From positions 17,501 to 30,354 of the forward strand of contig NW_013654323.1 of the NCBI RefSeq assembly GCF_000499385.1: a stretch of DNA of 12,854 nucleotides. Direction: 5' to 3'. Origin of the DNA: Eimeria necatrix (lineage: Eukaryota; Apicomplexa; Conoidasida; Eucoccidiorida; Eimeriidae). Positions 1 to 8,225 of the stretch are shown here, one piece after another; the stretch's first letter is position 1, and the number at the start of each line of letters is the position of its first letter. The position numbers were made by a program, and so were the translations under genes. The notes under the pieces were generated by a model, which saw only the letters and a program-made list of their open reading frames with translations, ran no database searches and was not told the DNA's origin.

Positions 1-350
1 TTTAATTCTAATTCTATTTATTGTTGTAATTTATTATAATTATAATTATAATTCTATTTATTCATTATTGTAATTAATTATAATTATAATTCTATTTATT
101 TACTATTGTAATTAATTATAATTGTAATTCTATTTATTCATTATTGTAATTAATTATCATTATAACTGTAATTAATTGTAATTATAATTCCAGTTATTTA
201 TAATTGTAATTAATTATAATTGCAATTCTAATTTGTTATAATTGTAATTAATTATAATTATAATTCTAATTTGTTATAATTGTAATTAATTATAATTGTA
301 ATTCTAATTTGTTATAATTGTAATTAATTATAATTGTAATTGCAAATAAT
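1..350. repeat. AT-only tandem repeat, about 38-bp period
   Basis: The block is almost entirely A and T. The landmark ATTCTATTTA recurs at about 11, 51, 89 and 127, and the related ATTCTAATTTG recurs at about 225, 263 and 301, so the period is about 38 bp. Two sequence subtypes sit side by side: the left half carries CTATTTATTCATTATTG and the right half CTAATTTGTTATAATTG. Every unit shares TAATTAATTATAATT. The repeat starts at the window edge, so its left limit is unknown. Confidence 0.85.
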
Positions 351-437
351 GAATTAATAAAAAGAATAAAGGGGCAAAAAAGGAAAAGTAGAAAAACAAA
401 TTAATAAAAAATCCACTTATCATCACAATCCAACAAG

Positions 438-468
<31 letters not shown>

Positions 469-1189
469 ATGCATTTATTAAATGTAATATTAATAAATAT
501 ATTTATTTATATTACATTCATGTATTTATTTATTTATTGAAAAAAGAAGGAAAAGTAAAAAACAGAAAGAGACTTTTATCTCTTTTGAATTTCTTTTTTA
601 AATCAAAAAAGAATTTAAAAATTTTTTTATTTTTGAACTTTTCAAAGCCAAAATTAAATTAAAACAAACAAAACTCTGTCTCCTTTTTAATTCTTTTTCT
701 TTTTTTAAAAGCTCTTTTATATTTGTTTTTAAATTTTATTTATTTTTTTGGAATCTCCTTTGAGACTTTTCTTCTAAAATTTAATTTAGTACAATTTCCA
801 AATCTCTTTTAGAATATCTTTTTAGTATTTTAAAATATCTTTTTAAGAGATCTTTTTAAAATATCTTTTTTAGTTTCCTTCTTAAGATATCTTTTTAAAG
901 TCTTCTTTTAGTTTTTTCTTTTTAGACTTCTCTTGGAAAGTATTTTTCCAGAATATATTTCGGAGTTTCTTTTCAGAAGTTTTTCCCTGAAAATATATTT
1001 TTAGAACATCTTCTAACTCTCTTTTTAAAATCTTTTTCGAAGTTTTTAATTAAAAGTCTCTTTAAGAAGTATTTAAATTAAAAAATTAAAAGTTTTTAAA
1101 ACTTTTAATTTTTTAATTTCCATTTATTTTTATTTTTGTTTTAAACACGAAGTCCTGCAAAGCGTTTATAATTTCATTTTCACTTTTAT
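351..1189. other. AT-rich stretch without a recognisable gene
   Basis: No open frame of protein-like composition is visible on either strand. The stretch holds an AAAT microsatellite at 438-470 and an inverted repeat at 481-518, where two 19-nt arms meet with one mismatched pair. From about 560 it holds a T-rich tract in which ATATCTTTTTAA-like words recur irregularly (about 830-900) and TTTTTAAAA/AGTTTTT words recur (about 960-1110). It is probably intergenic. Confidence 0.6.
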
Positions 1190-1266
1190 TTAAGTTTTGT
1201 TTTTCGAAAATTTCTTCAAAGACAAAATCCTCTTCAGACGAAAGAAATGACGGACACGCAGGATAT

Positions 1267-1532
1267 CTGCTGCTGCTGCAGCTGCTGCTGCAGCTGCTGC
1301 TGCAGCTGCTGCTGCAGCTGCTGCTGCAGCTGCTGCTGCAGCTGCTGTTACACCAGCAGCAGCAGCTGCTGCTTTTGCTGCTGCAGCTGCTGCTTTTGCT
1401 GCTGCTGCAGCTGCTTTTGCTGCTGCAGCAGTTGCTTTTGCTGCTGCTGCAGCTGCTTTTGCTGCTGCAGCTGCTTTTGCTGCTGCAGCTGCTGCTGCAG
1501 CTGCTGCTGCAGCTGCTTTTGCTGCAGCTGCT
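1267..1532. repeat. CTG/CAG repeat with self-complementary 12-bp units
   Basis: The left half is a run of the 12-bp unit CAGCTGCTGCTG. The right half mixes CTGCTGCAG with CTTTTG. Because each unit contains CAGCTG and CTGCAG, the array can fold on itself. On the minus strand an open frame covers 1190-1615 and reads as poly-Ala broken by evenly spaced single Lys (AAA codons) followed by a basic tail rich in K and R. That frame starts inside the palindrome at 1588. I find no supporting non-repeat exon, so I treat it as repeat rather than gene. Confidence 0.75.
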
Positions 1533-1587
1533 AAAGGCCTGTATAAAATGAGTTTTGGGCTTTTAAAGTTTGGGATGATTTCACTTG

Positions 1588-1603
1588 AGGTGTACGTACA
1601 CCT
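1588..1603. promoter_or_regulatory. 16-bp palindrome copy 1 (perfect)
   Basis: AGGTGTACGTACACCT is identical to its reverse complement. The flanks (CTTG before, GGGAAC after) are not shared with the other copies. It lies left of the 3' end of the propeller gene. The function is unknown; a binding site for a dimeric protein is an inference. Confidence 0.5.
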
Positions 1604-1803
1604 GGGAACACCCACGTGATATCGTTTGAACTTTCTGTGTCTCGACGCTCCAGAAAGAGTTTTAAGAATTGTTTAAAATGTTTTGACAATTATAATTCTT
1701 TTAAATTCATCTTTTTGAATTTATTTAAATCTAAATCCTCGGAAAAACACAAAACGCGTCTTCTCCGAATTCCATAAAACTGCGTCGGGGGCTCCGATGG
1801 CTT

Positions 1804-1826
1804 TTTATTTTTATTTTATTTTTATT
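1804..1826 (-). terminator. candidate poly(A) signal cluster for the minus-strand gene
   Basis: Three TTTATT hexamers (AATAAA on the minus strand) lie about 340 nt beyond the stop codon at 2163-2165. The surrounding sequence is AT-rich, so the hexamers could also arise by chance. Position and orientation fit a 3' end for the propeller gene. Confidence 0.25.
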
Positions 1827-1903
1827 TCTTCTTTTCCCGCCACTTTGCTGCTGCTGCAATCAAACAAAACACAAAATAAAGCCACTAATATATCACCTCC
1901 ACA

Positions 1904-2138
1904 CACAGCAGCAGCAGCAGCAGAAACAGCAGCACCATGAACATCAACAGCAGCAGCAAGAACATAGCAGCAGCAGCAAGAAAATAGCAGCAGCAGTAGC
2001 AGCAAGAACATCAGCAGCAGCAGCAGCAGCAAGAACATAGCAGCAACAGTAGCAGCGAGAACATCAGCAGCAGCAGCAGCAGCAAGAACATCAGCAGCAG
2101 CAGCAGCAGCAAGAACATCAGCAGCAGCAGCAGCAGGA
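1904..2138. repeat. CAG-based minisatellite with about 27-bp period
   Basis: Runs of CAG are punctuated by AAGAACAT. That word or a one-base variant occurs at about 1958, 1978, 2004, 2031, 2057, 2084 and 2111, so spacing settles at 26-27 bp. Read on the plus strand, the right half gives Gln runs punctuated by Glu-His, but the frame breaks further left. On the minus strand it gives Leu runs punctuated by Met-Phe. It lies just past the stop codon of the propeller gene and is best taken as 3' UTR or intergenic repeat. Confidence 0.7.
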
Positions 2139-2162
2139 GAAAGTGGATTTGTCGCACTTGTA

Positions 2163-2210
2163 TCAGTCGTCGCTTTCTGCTTCTTCTTCTGCTGCCTTGG
2201 GGGACTGCTG

Positions 2211-2255
<45 letters not shown>

Positions 2256-4271
2256 TTTAAATGAAATATCTTTTAGTTTTAAACATCCAACAAATCCAAA
2301 GTTTATCCATTTAGACCCCGAGAGCAGCAGCAAATTGCCTTCGGCCCCCAGCACCCAGAGGCGGTTGCGGGTGTCGAAGGCGAAGTCCACGGGGCGCAGC
2401 GCGCCGGGGATTTCCTGAATTCGCGAAAACAGCACCAAATTTCCTCCAACTGCGTGGAATTTTGAGACAATTGGAGATAATTATTTAAAAATAATTCATA
2501 TTTTCCGAAAAATAATCAAAAATGCGGAAAAAACGAACAAAAACGACACTTTTCACTCCCAGTTTCAACGCTTTGCACTTGCACTCCGGAGCTTCAAGCA
2601 TGCGCGGAAACACTGACAAATTAAGTGGAATTAAGTCGAATTTGGTGGAAATAAGTCGAAATTAGTGAAAATAAATGAAGTTTAATTGAAATTGGAGATC
2701 ATTAATGAAAAGATAATGAAAAATAAACGAAATCCGGCAAAAAATGAACAAAAATGGGCACTTTTCGCTACTTGTTCGAAAAATAATTCAATTTCTCGGA
2801 AATTGAAGAAATTAAAACTAAAACGAAATGCAAAATCCCAAAAAGTCGAAAAAAAGTTTTTAAAAATGAAAAAAGAAATAAAAAAGATATGCTGAAGTGT
2901 CTTGTTTTCTCTTCTTTGAATGTGCTACAAAAGAAACTCCAAAAGAAGAAAAACATCAAAAGGAAATGAAAAAAAAGCCAAAAAGAAAAGAAAGTAAACA
3001 GAAAAAGGATCAAAAAAGAAATTAAATTAAAAAAAACAAAAAGGTGAAAAGGACAAAAAGGTTAACAAAGAAATGCCAAAAAGGTGAAAAAGAATAAAAG
3101 TTCGAGCAAAAACAAAAACTGAAAACCAAACATATTGCGAAAAAAGAAATTAAAAGAAAAAAGAATAAAAATTAAATAAAAAATAAACAAAAGAGAATGA
3201 AAAAGAAGTAAAAAGCAGTAAAAAAAGACATCCAACAGAATAAAAAAGAGGTAAAAAAGCAGCAAAAAAGCACAAAAAAAGAAAAAAAAGCACCAAAAAA
3301 GACAAAAAGCAACAAAAGAGAACAAAAAGAGTAAAAAGCAAACAAAAAGAGTAAAAGCTAAACAAAAAGAGTAAAAACTGGACAAAAAAGAAAAAAAAAA
3401 GAAACAAAAAAGCAAAAAAAGAAAATAAAAAGACCTTAATGTCCCAGTCCTTTTCTTCTTCGCTCCAAACCGCCAGTTCGCTCGCAGCATTGAGGGCCCA
3501 AAGATTTCCTTTTCTGTCAAACTCAATTGTTTTTAATTTGTGAAATCCTTTTTGTTCTTTTGTCTCCAAAGAAAACCCTCCCCAACGCAGCAGCTCCCCC
3601 TGCGCCACCCACGTATTCCCCCTTTTAGGGTTTAGGGTTTGCAGCGGCACCCCGCTATTCCCCCTTTTAGGGTTTAGGGTTTGCAGCGGCGCCCGCTATT
3701 CCCCTTTTTAGGGTTTAGGCTTTGCAGCGGCGCCCCGCTATTCCCCCTTTTAGGGTTTAGGGTTTACAGGGGGACCACGCTATTCCCCCTTTTAGGGTTT
3801 AGGGTTTACAGGGGGCCGCGCTACTCACTCCCCCTTTTAGAGTTCAGGGTTTGCACTACTCCCCCTTTTAGGGTTTGGGGTCTTCAACAGGAGCGCACTA
3901 TTCCCCCTTTTAGGGTTTGGGGTTTACAAGGGGCGTCTAGGGTTTAGGGTAGGGACCGAGGATTTAGGGGTCCTAGGGTTTAGGGTTTGGCAGCAGGGTT
4001 TAGGGTTTGCGTTTTGGAGCCCTGCGGGCTCGTTTTTTCGCGCCGGAGGCGCTAGGGTTTAGGGTTTAGGGTTTGGGGTTTAGGGTTTAGGGTTTAGGGT
4101 TTCGTACTATGCGGTTAACGGCCCACAAAGTCCCATTTAATGGACTAAATGCCAAATCGGAAATAAATTCATTTCCCAAAAGTCCCAAAGACTTGAAGCC
4201 TGAGGTGTACAGACGCCCCACTTCGAAGTTCTCGCTCACGCCCCACAAACGGCCGTCCTGAAGAAAACAAA

Positions 4272-4319
<48 letters not shown>

Positions 4320-5381
4320 AAATAAATAAATAAATAAATAAATGAATAAATTGTTTTGAATGAATGTGGTGGTTTCGTTTGCAGAATTGATTTTCGTCAT
4401 TTTTCAAAAACAAGGCGAAGGGAATTTCTTTTTCCGAACTTCAATCAAAAATTGAAAATGCAGAAATTAAACAATTAAAATAAATTAAAATAAATGGGTA
4501 GAAATTAAAATAAATGAAAAGAAATTAAATAAATAGATACTAAAAAATAAATAAAAAGAAATTAAAATAAATAAAAAGAAGAAAGTCAAAGGATATTTGT
4601 TTTGTAAAGGCTTTTCGAACAAATAAAATGAATGCCATCAGAGTCTAAAAGAAATAAATGAAAAGAGAAATAAAAATAAAACAAAAGACAAAAACAAACC
4701 AGAAAAAAAATAAAATTAAATAATAAAAAATAAAGTAAAACAAACAAAAAGTAAAATAAAATAAAAAACAAACAAAATAAAATAAATAAAAAATAAAATA
4801 AATAAGAAAAATAAATAAAATAAAAATAAAAATAAATGAAGAAGAAAGTGCCGAAGACCGCGAAACAAAAACCCGCTTTGATAAAAAGCAATTCAAATAA
4901 CAAAACTAAAGAGGATAAAAGCAATTACAATAAAACTAAAACAATTACAATGAAATAAAACAATTATAATGAAAATAAAATCAATTATAATGAAAATAAA
5001 AACAATTATAATGAAAATAAAAACAATTATCATAAAAATAAAAACAAAAGTGATGAAAAAAACAACAAAAGTTCCAAAAAAAGCAAAAATCTCAAATTCT
5101 GGCAATCCGCGAAAAAGAATAATTAATTGCTCAATTTGGGGCCTTAAAAAGCCCAAAAAGGGGCCCCCAAAGGGGCCCCCAAGGGGCCCCCTGGGGGCCC
5201 CTAAAGGGCCCCCGGGGGGCCCCCAAGGGGCCCCAAAAGGGCCAAAAAAGGGTTTAAATGACTCACTTTGTCGTAAGTAATTCGAGCCAAAGAAACTCCT
5301 CTTCTTATTTTCCAGCCAAAGCCAGTCCAAGTGGCCAATTCGCCAGCAGCAGTTAAAGCGGCCATGTTTTTGAAAGTCTAA

Positions 5382-5421
<40 letters not shown>

Positions 5422-5862
5422 AAATAAATAAATAAATAAATAAATAAACAGATAAATAATTAAGTTAATTAATTAATTAATTAATTAATTGATTAAGCGG
5501 TTTAATTGCTAGTTAAAGGGCCAAACAAAAACTCAGAAATTAAAATTTGAAAAAAACTCGAGCAAAATTAAACAAATTAAAAAATAAAAATATACAATTT
5601 GTTTTATAAATAAATATTAAATTAATAATAGACAAATTCTAAACAGACGAATTTCAAACAAACAAACTATTAACTGCCAAGTAAGCGTAAACCCTAAACC
5701 CTAAACCCTAAACCCTAAACCCTAAACCCTAAACCCTAAATAGGCAAATATATGAGTAACAAGCAGCAATGATCAGACAGAAACTATATTTGCAATTAAA
5801 GAATAATTGACAGAGACAAAGAGATTAAAAGATAAAAACAAATAAATAAATAAACAAACAAA

Positions 5863-5893
<31 letters not shown>

Positions 5894-6014
5894 CAATAAA
5901 TAAAAACAAATTAAAAAATAAAAATAAACATTTCTCCAAATTACCCCTAAGCCGCCCTTTATGGACAACTCCTCTTCAATTTCTTTGTCCGAGTCTCCTC
6001 CGCCCATAAGGCCC

Positions 6015-6065
<51 letters not shown>

Positions 6066-6211
6066 ATAGTTATAATCAATTAATTAATTGAAAATAAATT
6101 AAATAAATTGAAGCAGTTTGTCTTACCCGTGTCCTTCTCGGCTGTCTGTACAGCGCAAGCCTAGCAGCAGATCTTCCTGGAGACGCTCGCTGCTGCTGCT
6201 GCTGCTGCTGC

Positions 6212-6250
<39 letters not shown>

Positions 6251-7076
6251 GGCTTCATGGGCATGCCGGGACCCCCAAAGGGGCCCCCGTACCCTCCTTG
6301 GGGGCCCCCCTGCATGGGGCCCCTCATGTCGAGGGGCCCCCCAGTGCCCCCTCCCCCTTCTCCCAGCATCATGGAGCCCCCAGGGGGGCCCCCCATGGGG
6401 CCCCCAGGGGGGCCCCCCATGGGGCCCCCGGGGGGGCCCCCCATGGGGCCTCCCCCCGGAGGCCTCATTTGCATCCCTGGGGGGCCCCCTGGGCCCCCCA
6501 TCTGGGGTTGCATTGGCCTGCCCATGGGGCCCCCAGGGGGGCCCCCCATGGGGCCCCCCGGAGGACCTCCCATAGGGCCCCCGGGGGGGCCCCCCATGGG
6601 GCCTCCAGGGGGGCCCCCCATAGGGCCCCCCATGGGGCCTCTAGGAGGGCCTCCCGGGGGCCCCTGGGGGCCCCCCATGGGGCCTCTGGGTGGGCCCCCT
6701 TGGGGGCCCCCCATCGTACCCCCTGGAGCTCCCTGGAAGCTGCCTTGAGGGCCCCCCATGCCGGGTCTGGGGCCCTGGGGGCCCCCCATGGGGCCCCCCT
6801 GGGGGCCTCCCATATTGCCCATGGGGCCCATTCTTGGGGGCCCACCGGGGCCCCCCATAGGGGGGCCCCCAGGTCTTTGCTGGGGGTTCATGGGGCCCCC
6901 CATACCCTGGGGGCCCCCCTGGGGCTGCTGCATGGGCCTGCCGGGGGGGCCCCTGGGGCCCCCTGGCTGGTCCTGGGGCCCCCGGAACTGAGGGGGGCCC
7001 CCCTGCTGCTGCGGCTGCTGCATGGCAGCTTGAATGTGCTGCTGCAGCACAGAGCGGAGGGCAGGGCTGGGAGGGG
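2163..7076 (-). CDS. tectonin-like six-bladed beta-propeller protein with Gly-Pro-Met-rich N-terminal region (spliced)
   Basis: Exons read on the minus strand, in transcript order, are 7076-6127, 6013-5945, 5377-5267, 4257-4108, 3599-3435, 2612-2579 and 2449-2163. The first five junctions have GT-AG borders and phase 0; the last is phase 1. The first exon encodes a Gln/Gly/Pro/Met region (MGGPPGGP repeats), a Gln run and a basic end. The second is acidic (DSDKEIEEEL). The rest form repeats of the type hydrophobic-x-D-x-AF----G-LWAV---G-L--W----W. Examples are YDKDGRLWGVS across a splice junction, SPLNGTLWAVN, DRKGNLWALN and DTRNRLWVLG. I count about six blades. The final strand VGCLKLKDISF could close the ring against the first blade. 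The protein ends with about 14 Ala and then SPKAAEEEAESDD and a TGA at 2165-2163. Tectonin-type propellers bind ligands or partners in membrane traffic and innate recognition; here the ligand is unknown. WD40 or NHL propellers are alternatives. The 34-nt exon 2612-2579 is the weakest junction, supported because it restores blade spacing. Confidence 0.75.
2613..3434 (-). other. long intron of the propeller gene, T-rich in sense
   Basis: It lies between donor AAG|GTCTTT (GT at 3434-3433) and acceptor TTGTCAG (AG at 2614-2613). The plus strand is dominated by A with short AAAAAGA, AACAAAAAG and GTAAAA words, so the pre-mRNA is U-rich. Apparent open frames full of Phe, Leu and Ser on the minus strand (about 2768-3526) are only this composition read through. 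Confidence 0.55.
3601..4102. repeat. telomere-type minisatellite inside an intron
   Basis: Eight units of about 41 bp start with ATTCCCCCTTTT or ACTCCCCCTTTT at about 3615, 3657, 3698, 3740, 3782, 3827, 3858 and 3900. Each carries one or two TTTAGGG copies, and the early units add GCAGCGGC. Right of about 3940 the array decays into scattered TAGGGTTTAGGG and ends with a run of TTTAGGG at 4052-4102. It fills nearly all of the intron between exons 4257-4108 and 3599-3435, where the transcript reads CCCTAAA. Confidence 0.85.
4268..4349. repeat. AAAT microsatellite before the 4257 acceptor
   Basis: (AAAT)n on the plus strand, with one AAT interruption near 4317. In the sense orientation of the minus-strand gene it reads TTTA and leads into TTTGTTTTCTTCAG, the acceptor of the exon that starts at 4257. 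Confidence 0.9.
4400..4920. other. A-rich intron filler of AAATAAAA-type words
   Basis: The plus strand is a loose mixture of AAATAAA, AAATTAAA and AACAAA words with few G or C, in the same intron as the flanking microsatellites. Minus-strand open frames here are Phe/Leu/Tyr strings with no protein-like features. Confidence 0.5.
4921..5048. repeat. 21-bp tandem repeat in intron
   Basis: CAATTA recurs at about 4922, 4942, 4961, 4982, 5003 and 5024, so there are six units of 19-21 bp with consensus CAATTATAATGAAAATAAAA. The unit length becomes regular toward the right. Confidence 0.8.
5158..5243. repeat. GGGGCCCC-rich block inside an intron
   Basis: About 85 bp consist almost only of G4-5/C4-5 alternations separated by A runs. 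Each GGGGCCCC is its own reverse complement, so hairpins are possible on both strands. It lies in the intron 5266-4258, between the donor of exon 5377-5267 and the 21-bp repeat. Confidence 0.8.
5380..5458. repeat. AAAT microsatellite abutting the 5377 acceptor
   Basis: The array begins 3 bp from the exon start at 5377. In sense it reads TTTATTTATTAG|ACT, so the repeat serves as the 3' splice site tract. One AAT interruption sits near 5420. An (AATT)n run follows at about 5465-5493. Confidence 0.9.
5689..5740. repeat. interstitial telomere repeat, (AAACCCT) about 7 copies
   Basis: Perfect AAACCCT units without interruption. The orientation is opposite to the TTTAGGG blocks at 3601-4102 and 7104-7130. 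It lies inside the intron 5944-5378. Perfect copies suggest recent insertion or active homogenisation. Confidence 0.95.
5840..5892. repeat. AAAT/AAAC microsatellite just past a donor
   Basis: (AAAT)n mixed with AAAC units, in the same intron, about 50 bp beyond the donor at 5944-5943 of exon 6013-5945. Confidence 0.8.
6015..6068. repeat. AAAT microsatellite forming the 6013 acceptor
   Basis: An uninterrupted array of about 13 units. In sense it reads TTTATTTATTTAG|GGC, so the last repeat unit supplies the AG of the acceptor. The intron it fills is only 113 nt (6126-6014). Confidence 0.9.
6276..6999. repeat. GGGGCCCC/CCATGGGG coding repeat
   Basis: The block has the same G/C alternation as the intron at 5158 and the right edge at 12675, here with ATG inserted at regular spacing. 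On the minus strand it encodes MGGPPGGP units; on the plus strand it is also open and reads Gly-Pro-Pro-Met or Gly-Ala-Pro-His. I prefer the minus strand. There it is flanked by non-repeat coding sequence (SVLQQHIQAAMQQ upstream, SPGRSAARLALYRQPRRTR downstream), followed by a good donor (GG|GTAAGA at 6126), and joins the propeller exons in frame. Confidence 0.85.
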
Positions 7077-7103
7077 CTGCAGCGGCGCGGCGGGAAGCCG
7101 CGA

Positions 7104-7130
7104 GGGTTTAGGGTTTAGGGTTTAGGGTTT
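7104..7130. repeat. interstitial telomere repeat, TTTAGGG about 4 copies
   Basis: It lies in the putative 80-nt intron 7156-7077 of the minus-strand gene. In sense it reads CCCTAAA and puts a TAA in frame right after the upstream reading frame, so retention of this intron would truncate the protein. Confidence 0.9.
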
Positions 7131-7156
7131 GGCGGTCGTCGGCCGGGTGGCTCGAC

Positions 7157-7529
7157 GCAGCGCGGGCCTGTCTGCAGGCCTTCCTCGGGCTTTTGTGATG
7201 AAAAAGGATTAGTTTGAGTCTTTTGAAATATATTAAATGAAAAAAGGGAAAAAAACTCACTTTTCCAGGCCAAAAAGATCGAGCCTAGGCTGCGCAGCAG
7301 CAGATTGCCCAGGTAGCGGCAGCAGCAGCAGCAGCAGCAGCAGGCCAGCAGCAGCACTTGTAGAGGGTCTTGGAAGTGCTCTTTAGAGAACTTCTGGGTT
7401 TTATTTGAATCTTTTAAACTTATCTCAAAGAATAAAAGGGAAATAGCGGAGAAAAATAGACAAAAGGCAGCAGCAGCAGCAGGAAGGCCACTGGCTTCTG
7501 GCTGCTCAGCTGCAGCGCCGACTGCAGCG

Positions 7530-7569
<40 letters not shown>

Positions 7570-7587
7570 GGCCTTGGCTCGACGCAG
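7157..7587 (-). CDS. probable 5' exons of the propeller gene (Cys/Leu-rich, partial)
   Basis: Three exons are read on the minus strand: 7587-7492 (or to 7462 with an alternative donor), 7393-7261 and 7189-7157. The first encodes LRRAKAG, about 12 Cys, then PLQSALQLSSQKP. The second encodes KFSKEHFQDPLQVLLLA, about 8 Cys, then RYLGNLLLRSLGSIFLAWK, and ends at AAAA|GTGAGT. The third is a 33-nt exon, TRGRPADRPAL, joined in phase 1 to the exon that starts at 7076. The non-repeat parts look like real protein, and phases agree at every junction. With exons 7076-2163 the model encodes about 675 residues. No ATG is visible in frame, so the start lies further right. An in-frame exon ending GCA|GTGAGG at 7693 may precede it. 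The poly-Cys runs are CTG-repeat products. Whether these exons belong to the same gene is likely but unproven. Confidence 0.5.
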
Positions 7588-7754
7588 CTCCCCAGCCCCT
7601 TTTGCCCTCCTTTTGAATCTATTAAATTGTTTTTCTCTTTTTAATTCAATTATTTTCAAGAAAACTCCCAAATCCACTCCCCTACACCTCACTGCAGCAG
7701 CAGCAGCAGCAGCTGCTGCACACGGCCGCAGTTCGGCTGCGCTCGCGCCAGATT

Positions 7755-7773
7755 TCAGGTGTATGTACACCTC

Positions 7774-7808
<35 letters not shown>

Positions 7809-7917
7809 TCTTCGAGGCTTGTGTCTAAAGATCAAGCAGACGCTGCTGCTGCTGCTGCTGCCGTTACTGCTGCTGCTGCTGCTGCTGCCGTCGACTTCAC
7901 TGCGGCGTGTTGGTCTT

Positions 7918-7953
<36 letters not shown>

Positions 7954-8045
7954 CTAGAAGTAGCTCCTGCAGCAGCAGCAGGAATAAGCTTCTTTGTAGT
8001 CCGTGATGCTGCTTCAGTTTTGTCTGAGGTTTCCTGTTTCTGCAT
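7755..8045 (-). CDS. possible first exon or short gene, Ala/Ser-rich
   Basis: The open frame begins with ATG at 8045-8043: MQKQETSDKTEAASRTTKK. It continues with an Ala run, ARPTRRSEVDG, a Ser run, VCLIFRHKPRRG and a second Ala run, and ends with TGA inside the palindrome at 7757. The polar, charged start is protein-like. A donor at SE|GTCGAC (phase 0) could join it to the exon starting at 7587, which would give the propeller gene its missing start. The opposite strand is open here too, so this is a weak call. Confidence 0.2.
7757..7772. promoter_or_regulatory. 16-bp palindrome copy 2 (one mismatch)
   Basis: AGGTGTATGTACACCT differs from the perfect form by C to T at the centre. It is flanked by CTG repeats on the right. 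Confidence 0.5.
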
Positions 8046-8048
8046 CAC

Positions 8049-8079
<31 letters not shown>

Positions 8080-8225
8080 ATGTTTATGCTATTGTTGCTG
8101 CTGCTGCCCTTGTTGCTGCTGCTGCTGCTGCTCCTGCTGCACTTTTTGCTGCTGCTCTTGCCACTGCTGCGGCTACCTTCTCCGCTGCTTTTGTTGCTGC
8201 GGTTGCTGTTGCTGCTGCTGCTGTT

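Noticed and set aside
1..350. CRISPR-like or centromere-like array
   Set aside because: There are no unique spacers between repeat units and the content is AT-only. A centromere role cannot be judged from a short block.
2143..2418. Plus-strand open frame with Gln/Ser start and Ala run
   Set aside because: It overlaps the last propeller exon in antisense. The minus strand has a blade motif and a natural acidic C-terminus.
2768..3526. Minus-strand Phe/Leu/Ser-rich open frames that resemble membrane proteins
   Set aside because: They are read-through of a T-rich intron. Only the part at 3599-3435 is protein-like, and it has GT-AG borders.
3681..3947. Plus-strand frame with repeated FPLLGFRVYRG-like units
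   Set aside because: It is the telomere-type minisatellite read as protein, inside an intron of the opposite strand.
4203..4218. An eighth palindrome copy
   Set aside because: AGGTGTAC is present, but the right half is lost (AGACGCCC) and the site lies inside the coding exon 4257-4108, so it is only a half-site match.
5689..5740. A true chromosome end
   Set aside because: The telomere-type array is short and flanked by gene introns on both sides, so it is interstitial.
6118..7125. Plus-strand open frames rich in Gly-Pro-Pro, Gly-Ala-Pro-His and Leu
   Set aside because: They are complements of the minus-strand Gly-Pro-Met-Gln exon, which has protein-like flanks, a good donor at 6126 and in-frame joining to the propeller exons.
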